27,915 bases of DNA, taken from CAYNEI01 sp964396185 (lineage in GTDB: Archaea; Thermoplasmatota; SW-10-69-26). Below the pieces are notes generated by a model. The model saw nothing but the letters and a program-made list of their open reading frames with translations, had not been told where the DNA came from and ran no database searches. A program made the position numbers and the translations under genes. Location of the stretch: contig CAYNEI010000031.1 in the NCBI GenBank assembly GCA_964396185.1, positions 1-27,915 on the forward strand, in the 5' to 3' direction. Of the stretch, positions 22,835 to 27,915 are shown piece by piece. The number at the start of each line of letters is the position of its first letter. Position 1 is the stretch's first letter.

Positions 22835-24160
22835 TCACGGTGGGCTCGGTGGCGGGATGTCCAGCACCGAGAAGTCGAAGGTGGCCACGTTCCCGCTAGC
22901 CCCGGTGAAGTGCGAGTCAGCATCGTAGTACAAGGAGGCCGGAGGCTCGCCGCCGGTCGCGCTCCCGATACCAGGCGTTTTGAACCGGACCACGAACAAG
23001 TTCGCCTCGCCCGTGACCAGCGCGTCGGCCTCGAAGCCGATCGTCTGTCCACTGGAGTCGCCCGATGCCGTCCCGAAGCTGGCGCGCTCGCGGACATGCA
23101 CCTGGTCGTGGACGTCGCGACCGGCATCCTCGGCGCCATCGGCCTCTGGTGGGAGGTCAGGGAACGCGGGCTTCGTTGCGACAGCAGGGTCCAGCTGGAC
23201 ACCACTGTAGGTCGGCACTGGGCTGGCTGCCTGTACGTCCCCGACCCCGGGTTCGCCGCCGGGCACGGTCCCTTCGGCATCGGTCCCAGCCGTCGCTGGT
23301 GACGAGGTGAGCTCTCGTGTGGCCTGGCGTTGGATCGTCCCGCTCGCGTCGTATGCGAGCTGGGCGGCGTCCATGTCCGTGGCCCGCGTGGCGAGATGGC
23401 CGCTGGCCGACGGGACCGCGGCGATGTATGAGAGATCCTGTGCCAGGTACAACGAGGGCGAGGTGACGACCAGGTAGTAGTAGCACTCGTACCCGTACCA
23501 GGTGAAGTAGCAGTACCTGTAGACATCGTATTGGACCGCGAGGCCGGTGTGGACCGAGATCAGATCCGTTGTTGCATGCTGGTCGAGCGCGAAGGACGCG
23601 AGCGTCTCCATGGTCAGGGTGTATCGGTAGTACAACCCGTTGAAGCTGCCGAAGAACTGGAAGTCGTCTGTGCTCGCTGCGTGCACGCCAGCGACGCGCA
23701 CGTTGTGCGGAGCGAACTCTTCGCTCTCCGCGCTGGCGGCTGAGTAGGCTGTCGTCGTGGGTCCCACGAGCTCGGCCCAGAGGTCCTCCTGTGCGTGCTG
23801 GTTACGCTCCTGGCTCAGCGCTGTGCGCGCTTGGAACGACGCCTCGAGGTGATCGAGGACCGCTGCCTCGAGGACTGTAGCCAGCTCGCCGTCCTCGTTC
23901 GCATCCCGCATCCAGCGGCGTAGCTCGGAGGTCTGCTCGGTAGTCAGCGCCTCCTGCTCGAGCATCTGCTTGATCAGGGCCTCCGCATCCGCGTTGGAGA
24001 GCGAGGACGGCGCCTCGATGGCGGCCAACACCGCGGCCTCTGCGTCCTCGAAGGTCTCGTAGCGTTCCCCCTCGTCTCGCCCAGGTTCTTCCATCGACGC
24101 GGCCGGAACCGCAACGGTCACCAACGCCAAGGCTAGACCAATCAGTAAACATCTCCTCAT
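22835..24160 (-). CDS. Secreted protein with a tyrosine-rich segment, function unknown
   Basis: This 441-aa protein has a signal peptide (MRRCLLIGLALALVTVAVPA), then an acidic helical region (about 22-130, EAEALIK/TTEQTSELRR type). A segment very rich in Tyr and Phe comes next (YRYCYFTWYGYECYYYLVV), and the C-terminal half is Gly/Ser/Pro/Ala-rich with beta character, ending FDFSVLDIPPPSPP. No family is recognised. The ATG at 24160 is preceded at 4 bases by GGTGAT, a good Shine-Dalgarno, and keeps the signal peptide at the N-terminus. It is convergent with rfcL, ending 14 bases away, and divergent from the ribosomal operon. Confidence 0.75.
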   Translation of the reverse strand: MRRCLLIGLALALVTVAVPAASMEEPGRDEGERYETFEDAEAAVLAAIEAPSSLSNADAEALIKQMLEQEALTTEQTSELRRWMRDANEDGELATVLEAAVLDHLEASFQARTALSQERNQHAQEDLWAELVGPTTTAYSAASAESEEFAPHNVRVAGVHAASTDDFQFFGSFNGLYYRYTLTMETLASFALDQHATTDLISVHTGLAVQYDVYRYCYFTWYGYECYYYLVVTSPSLYLAQDLSYIAAVPSASGHLATRATDMDAAQLAYDASGTIQRQATRELTSSPATAGTDAEGTVPGGEPGVGDVQAASPVPTYSGVQLDPAVATKPAFPDLPPEADGAEDAGRDVHDQVHVRERASFGTASGDSSGQTIGFEADALVTGEANLFVVRFKTPGIGSATGGEPPASLYYDADSHFTGASGNVATFDFSVLDIPPPSPP

Positions 24161-24268
24161 GAGAATCACCCAAGCCAACCTCTCGGCTCCTGGCGATAGA
24201 GGGGGTGACGATGATAAGCCTTCCCTAGGGCTCGAGATCGGCGGGCGGTTGAGCGGCCCCCACCAGTG

Positions 24269-24276
24269 TTAAATAA
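24269..24276 (+). promoter_or_regulatory. TATA box of the rps13 operon
   Basis: TTAAATAA lies about 82 bases before the rps13 ATG. A start 26 bases on, near 24299, leaves a leader of about 56 bases, longer than elsewhere in this window. Confidence 0.65.
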
Positions 24277-24354
24277 GAGGCGTTTCATCGCCTGCTACTC
24301 CAGGCACTGCGTCAGGCCATCACGCCATCGACCGTGGTGCCGCGAGGGATCGAT

Positions 24355-24858
24355 ATGGCAGACGAACAGGAACAAGGCTCCGAAGCTGACGAGGCAGAGG
24401 AGGCCGAGGACTTCCAGTACATCGTCCGGGTCCAGAACACGGACCTGGACGGTCACAAGCCCGTGATGCTCGCCCTGGCGGCGATCAAGGGCGTCGGCGA
24501 GCGCATCGCGCTGGCCGTGACCGACGAGACCGGCATCCCGCGCGATGTCCGCATCGGTGACCTCCCAGAGGAGGACGTCGAGACGCTCAGCCAAGCTGTG
24601 GCCAACATCCCCGAGTTCGTACCCTCGTGGATGATCAACCGCCGCAAGGACTACCGCACGGGGGCGGACATCCACATCCTCCGCGCGGAGCTGGACAACA
24701 CGCACCGCGACGACCTCAACCGCCTGGCCAAGATCCGAAGCTACCGTGGCATCCGCCACGAGCAGGGCGCCAAGGTCCGAGGCCAGCGCACCCGAGCCAA
24801 CGGCCGCACCGGCCTGGCCATGGGTGTCCAGCGCGCCAAGCAGCAAGCCCAACAGTGA
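24355..24858 (+). CDS. rps13: Small ribosomal subunit protein uS13
   Basis: This 167-aa ribosomal protein of the 30S head opens the operon. An acidic extension (MADEQEQGSEADEAEEAED, 1-19) precedes the conserved domain. VRVQNTDLDGHKPVMLALAAIKGVG begins at about residue 24, and the archaeal C-terminal IRSYRGIRHEQGAKVRGQRT-type tail contacts rRNA and tRNA. An upstream in-frame GTG at 24334 is possible, but the ATG fits better. It is followed after 11 bases by rps4, whose ribosome-binding site GAGGTG overlaps this stop codon. Confidence 0.95.
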   Translation: MADEQEQGSEADEAEEAEDFQYIVRVQNTDLDGHKPVMLALAAIKGVGERIALAVTDETGIPRDVRIGDLPEEDVETLSQAVANIPEFVPSWMINRRKDYRTGADIHILRAELDNTHRDDLNRLAKIRSYRGIRHEQGAKVRGQRTRANGRTGLAMGVQRAKQQAQQ

Positions 24859-24869
24859 GGTGGAGTTGA

Positions 24870-25989
24870 ATGGGAGATCCCAAGCGATCCAGGCGAGCCT
24901 ACGAGGCGCCCACCCACCCGTGGAAGGGCGAACGCATCAAGAACGAGGACGAGTACGTGCGCAAGTACGGGCTCAAGAACAAGCGAGAGTTCTGGAAGGC
25001 GGAGTCCAAGCTGAGAGACCACCGCGCCCAGGCCCGCAACTACCTGCCACTGATCCAGCGAGGCGATCCACAGGGGAAGAAGGAGGCCGACCAGCTCCTC
25101 TCCAAGCTCAACCGCCTGGGCATGCTCCAGGAGGAGGCGACCCTGGGCGACGTGCTCGCCCTGGACGTCGACGCTGTGCTTTCCCGACGTCTGCAGACCA
25201 TCACGTTCCTGAAGGGATTGGCCGCCACGCCCACCCAGGCGCGCCAGTTCATCATCCACGGCCACATCGCCATCGGCGGTCGGCGCGTGGACGTCCCGGG
25301 CTACATCGTGCGCCGTGAGGAGGAGCAAGCGATCGAGTACGCTCCAAGTTCTCCCCTGCGCCACGAGGCCCACCCGCTCCGACGCGGCGCCTCTGGTGCC
25401 CCGGAGCCAGGCCCCGAGCCTGAGGCTGAGCCCGACGTCGAAGCTGAGGCTGAAGCTGACGACGAAGCCGAGGACGAAGCCGAGGCCGAAGCTGAAGGTG
25501 AAGAGGACGCCGAGGCCGAAGAAGCCACCGAGGACTCCGACGAGGAGACCGAGGAGCCGGCTGAAGAGGCTGAGGAGCCCGACGAACCCGAAGGGGCTGA
25601 CGAGGCTGAAGCGGTCGACGAGGCCGACGAGCCGGAGGAAGCTGAAGCAGCCGAAGAGACTGAAGCTGAGCCCGAGGAGGCTGAAGCGGCTGACGAGGCC
25701 GACGAGCCTGAGGCTGAGCNNNNNNNNNNNNNNNNNNNNNNNNNNNNNNNNNNNNNNNNNNNNNNNNNNNNNNNNNNNNNNNNNNNNNNNNNNNNNNNNN
25801 NNNNNNNNNNNNNNNNNNNCTGACGAGGCCGACGAGCCTGAGGCTGAGCCCGAGGAGGCTGAAGCGGCTGACGAGGCCGACGAGCCTGAGGCTGAGCCCG
25901 AGGAGGCTGAAGCGGCTGACGAAGCCGACGAGCCGGAGGAAGCTGAAGCAGCCGAAGAGGCCGAGCAACCCAAGGAGGGAGCTGAATGA
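24870..25989 (+). CDS. rps4: Small ribosomal subunit protein uS4 with long acidic repeat tail (assembly gap inside)
   Basis: The first ~175 residues are a normal archaeal uS4: MGDPKRSRRAYEAPTHPWKG, the helical N-domain, and an S4 RNA-binding fold (about 103-150; DAVLSRRLQT, QFIIHGHIAIGGRRV). From about residue 178 a Glu/Ala/Asp/Pro tail of more than 150 residues follows, ending in tandem 16-residue repeats of PEEAEAADEADEPEAE. A run of exactly 100 N (25720-25819) interrupts the tail. With those N counted the frame breaks, but without them the coding length is a multiple of three, so the gap is nominal. ATG 24870 has GAGGTG upstream; the stop overlaps the rps11 start (ATGA). Confidence 0.9.
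25671..25944 (+). repeat. 48-bp (16-codon) tandem repeat in rps4, interrupted by the gap
   Basis: A 48-base unit is complete at 25671-25718, 25849-25896 and, slightly degenerate, 25897-25944. The last 30 bases before the N run are identical to the first 30 after it, so the copy number across the gap is unknown. Confidence 0.9.
25720..25819. other. Assembly gap of 100 N
   Basis: Exactly 100 N join two contigs within the uS4 tail repeat. The number is a placeholder. Contig ends share 30 identical bases, so the assembler broke inside the repeat. Confidence 0.97.
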
Positions 25990-26369
25990 CCCGCTGGGCC
26001 ATCGCGCACATCTTCGCGTCCTACAACAACATCATCATCACGGTCACGGACATGACCGGGGCCGAGACCATCGCGAAGTGCTCCGGCGGCATGGTCGTGC
26101 GAGCCGCCAAGGATGAAGCATCACCCTATGCGGCCATGCGTGCTGCAGAGCAGGTCGCAGAGAAGTGCCAGGACAAGGGCATCGAGGCCATGCACGTCAA
26201 GGTGCGTGCTCCAGGCGGTAACAAGAGCCGCAGTCCCGGTCCCGGGGCCCAGGCCGCCATCCGCGCACTCGCGCGGGCAGGCATCCGCATCGGCCGGATC
26301 GAGGACGTCACCCCGATCCCCCACGACTCCACCCGCAAGAAGGGCGGCCGAAGGGGGCGCCGGGTGTGA
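25986..26369 (+). CDS. rps11: Small ribosomal subunit protein uS11
   Basis: This 127-aa protein of the 30S platform shows the full family pattern: WAIAHIFASYNNIIITVTDM, then ETIAKCSGGMVV, SPYAAMRAAEQVA and the C-terminal IEDVTPIPHDSTRKKGGRRG. Length is normal for archaea. Its start overlaps the rps4 stop and a GGAGGGAG ribosome-binding site lies just upstream. Its own stop overlaps the rpoD GTG start, so translation through rps4-rps11-rpoD is coupled. Confidence 0.97.
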   Translation: MTRWAIAHIFASYNNIIITVTDMTGAETIAKCSGGMVVRAAKDEASPYAAMRAAEQVAEKCQDKGIEAMHVKVRAPGGNKSRSPGPGAQAAIRALARAGIRIGRIEDVTPIPHDSTRKKGGRRGRRV

Positions 26370-27178
26370 ACGTCGAGGTTCTCGAGTCAGGCGACCGCGA
26401 ACTCGTGCTCCGCATCGAGGGCACAACCGTGGCCACCATGAACGCGCTGCGCCGCACGCTCATGATGGAGGTCCCGAAGCTCGCCATCGAGGACGTGACC
26501 ATCTACGACAACAAGTCGGCGCTGTTCGACGAGATCATCGCCCACCGCCTGGGCCTACTGCCGGTCCCCACGGACCCCACCGTCTTCGCGTCGTGGGATG
26601 CCACGATCCCGCCCAAGGAGCAAGACGAGACGACCCAAGTGCTCTACACCCTCACCTTCGAGGGCCCGGGCACGGTCTACGGCTCGGACCTCAAGCCCGC
26701 CACGGGCGAGGAGTTCTCCGAGATCGCTGAACCCGAGGTGCCCATCGTCAAGCTCGGCCGCGACCAGCGGTTGATGCTGGAAGCCACAGCCCTGCTCGGC
26801 AGTGGCACGACGCACGCCAAGTGGCAACCCGTCGTCGGCGCCGGCTACCGCGAGTACCCCACCGTCGAGATCACAGGACCGCTTGAGCTCTCCAGCGAGG
26901 ACAAGCACGAGCTCCTCGAACTCGCCCCCGAGGGAGCCATCGAAGTGGACGGCGACGAGCTCAAGGTGCTCGACACCGTGGCTGGCCACGACTACCTCTA
27001 CAACGTGAACGGTCGCTACGATTTGAGCAACGTCGAGTTCGGGCACGAGGAAGACGCGTTCATCTTCCAGTTCGAGACCGACGGCTCGCTCACGGCCAAA
27101 CAGGCCTTCCGCGAGGCGATCCGTGTGCTCATGGGCAAGCTCAAGGAGATCGAGGACCAGGCCAACGAGCTCCAGTAG
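26366..27178 (+). CDS. rpoD: DNA-directed RNA polymerase subunit D
   Basis: This 270-aa alpha-like subunit dimerises with subunit L to nucleate RNA polymerase assembly. The N-terminal dimerisation motif VATMNALRRTLMMEVPKLAI and DEIIAHRLGLLPVPTD are present, as is the closing C-terminal helix. In the inserted ferredoxin-like domain (about 170-225; LAPEGAIEVDGDELKVL) the cysteines that hold an iron-sulfur cluster in some archaea are absent; the whole protein has no cysteine. The start is GTG 26366, overlapping the rps11 stop by four bases. Gene order and the following tRNA-Leu match the euryarchaeal arrangement. Confidence 0.96.
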   Translation: MNVEVLESGDRELVLRIEGTTVATMNALRRTLMMEVPKLAIEDVTIYDNKSALFDEIIAHRLGLLPVPTDPTVFASWDATIPPKEQDETTQVLYTLTFEGPGTVYGSDLKPATGEEFSEIAEPEVPIVKLGRDQRLMLEATALLGSGTTHAKWQPVVGAGYREYPTVEITGPLELSSEDKHELLELAPEGAIEVDGDELKVLDTVAGHDYLYNVNGRYDLSNVEFGHEEDAFIFQFETDGSLTAKQAFREAIRVLMGKLKEIEDQANELQ

Positions 27179-27241
27179 ACACCGGCCACGCGGGCAACGG
27201 GAACCGGTACCCCCAAGAGCCCCGGCGGGCTTCGCGCGCCC

Positions 27242-27778
27242 GTGGTCCTGCTTGCAGCACCGTGGGTCGAGGAAGTGCTCGCGTTCCCTCCTGAGCTCGC
27301 AGAGGCCCAAGCATTCGGCCTCGCTTTCCTGCTCGGCAGCTTCGCGGTCGCCACCCTCTCGGATCTCAAGCGGCTCTCCGCCCAGCGCGAGTTCCTCGAG
27401 GTCTGGGTCCTGTTCACGTTGGGCCTTCTCGCCTACGACGTGACCGTCTCCGGACTCGATGGGTGGGCGCTCTGGCAAGCCGTCACCGTGAAGTGGGTGT
27501 TGATCACAGCGCTGGGGCTGATGAGCTGGCACAAGATCGGCCCCCTCTTCCGCCTTGCCCGCGCGGACGTGTTCGCCTGCACGGCTGCTGCAGCCCTGCT
27601 CTCACCCCTGCTGATCGTGTTGTTCTGGCTGGTGCTCAAGGTGGCTGCCCTGGGGCTGCGGCCGTTGCTGGCCCGGGGCCGGGCGCAGTGGCCCTTCATG
27701 CCTGTGGTCAGCCTAGCCACGGTGGTGGTGTTCGCGCTGGGGTTCCTGGAGCCCAATGGCCTGCTCCTGTTCGGGTAG
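27242..27778 (+). CDS. A24-type prepilin-peptidase-like membrane protein
   Basis: This 178-aa protein has about five hydrophobic segments. The first pair of features recalls archaeal A24 aspartic peptidases, which cut prepilin or preflagellin signal peptides: LSDLKRLSAQREFLEVW, with an Asp at residue 41 after the first helix, and LARADVFACTAA, with Asp 109. The closing RAQWPFMPVV resembles the GK-PF-P motif of the archaeal A24 C-terminal domain. However, the usual GxGD or GGAD around the second Asp is degenerate (LARAD). It begins with GTG 27242, 63 bases after rpoD, and lies between rpoD and tRNA-Leu. It could also be an unrelated membrane protein. Confidence 0.55.
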   Translation: MVLLAAPWVEEVLAFPPELAEAQAFGLAFLLGSFAVATLSDLKRLSAQREFLEVWVLFTLGLLAYDVTVSGLDGWALWQAVTVKWVLITALGLMSWHKIGPLFRLARADVFACTAAAALLSPLLIVLFWLVLKVAALGLRPLLARGRAQWPFMPVVSLATVVVFALGFLEPNGLLLFG

Positions 27779-27802
27779 GCCGCGCATGCAGGCCGCAAGA
27801 GT

Positions 27803-27810
27803 AAGGCTTA
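27803..27810 (+). promoter_or_regulatory. Possible TATA-like box upstream of tRNA-Leu
   Basis: AAGGCTTA is the most AT-rich stretch before the tRNA, about 41 bases from its first base, which would give a leader of about 15 bases. A GTGGCC/GGCCAC inverted repeat (27816-27821, 27840-27845) lies between. Confidence 0.35.
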
Positions 27811-27847
27811 GGATGGTGGCCACGCTGGCCGCTCTAGACGGCCACAA

Positions 27848-27915
27848 GCGGAGGTTGCCAAGCCTGGCCAACGGCGCAGGACTTAGGATCCTGTCCTATA
27901 GAGGTTCGCAGGTTC
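27848..27915 (+). tRNA. tRNA-Leu (UAG anticodon), 3' end cut by the window
   Basis: The 5' end GCGGAGG, the TTGCCAAGCCTGGCCAACGG D-arm, and the anticodon stem CAGGA (27877-27881) with TCCTG (27889-27893) around CTTAGGA match archaeal leucine tRNAs. The anticodon is TAG at 27884-27886, reading CUN codons. The long variable arm of a class II tRNA starts at 27894. The T-arm begins (GGTTC) at the edge and the acceptor 3' strand is outside the window. No intron is seen at position 37/38. Confidence 0.93.

Noticed and set aside
24870..25989. Frameshifted rps4 pseudogene
   Set aside because: The frame difference across the N run comes from the arbitrary gap length of 100; both sides continue the same acidic repeat and the stop overlaps rps11 normally.
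27816..27845. GTGGCC/GGCCAC inverted repeat before tRNA-Leu as a processing motif
   Set aside because: Stem is only 6 bp with an 18-base loop and straddles the expected transcription start; it does not form a bulge-helix-bulge.

Overview
The window is archaeal chromosome, most likely a GC-rich member of the Thermoplasmata/Thermoplasmatota or a close euryarchaeal relative. Four things support this. The right end carries the archaeal block uS13-uS4-uS11-RpoD followed by tRNA-Leu. There is a replication factor C large subunit and a proteasome beta subunit next to the archaeal beta-CASP termination nuclease aCPSF1/FttA. The proteasome subunit has the same length (211 aa) and the same 8-residue propeptide layout as I recall for Thermoplasma acidophilum. 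Many genes have an archaeal TATA box 22-28 bases before the start codon, which points to leaderless mRNAs. Third positions are strongly G/C, so long antisense open frames are abundant and were ignored.

Layout. 1-502: the first codons of a gene leaving the left edge (minus strand), then about 400 bp of higher-order tandem repeats forming hairpins. 503-2008 (minus): lemA-htpX operon. 2112-6639 (plus): a secreted FG-GAP protein with three expansin-CBM63-like modules, a secreted subtilase, and a small membrane protein. 6857-8838 (plus): biotin carboxylase and biotin carrier protein. 8863-11617: a zinc-ribbon/HTH protein diverging from two tandem SAM methyltransferases and a four-helix membrane protein. 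11630-14797: a lipoprotein S15-type hydrolase and a divergent unknown lipoprotein. 14812-14948: an imperfect inverted-repeat element made of 9-nt units. 14957-18558 (minus): psmB-fttA and a DUF2157-like membrane protein. 18671-19547 (plus): two small PRC-barrel genes with unusual leaders. 19537-20919 (minus): a membrane-anchored subtilase. 21042-22820 (plus): a 62-aa membrane protein and rfcL. 22835-24160 (minus): an unknown secreted protein. 24355-27915 (plus): rps13-rps4-rps11-rpoD, an A24-peptidase-like membrane protein, and a tRNA-Leu(UAG) cut by the window end.

How it fits together. Core information processing (ribosome, RNA polymerase, sliding-clamp loading, transcription termination, proteasome) is interleaved with an outward-facing set: two secreted or anchored serine proteases, a lipoprotein hydrolase, a polysaccharide-binding candidate and the HtpX/LemA membrane quality-control pair. 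Together these suggest a heterotrophic, protein-degrading life style (inference).

Most unusual items: the hairpin array behind htpX, whose stems change sequence but keep pairing; the acidic 16-residue tandem-repeat tail on ribosomal protein uS4, interrupted by a 100-N assembly gap; the triple expansin-like module; and the twin-TATA leader with a 20-codon leaderless ORF before the first PRC-barrel gene.
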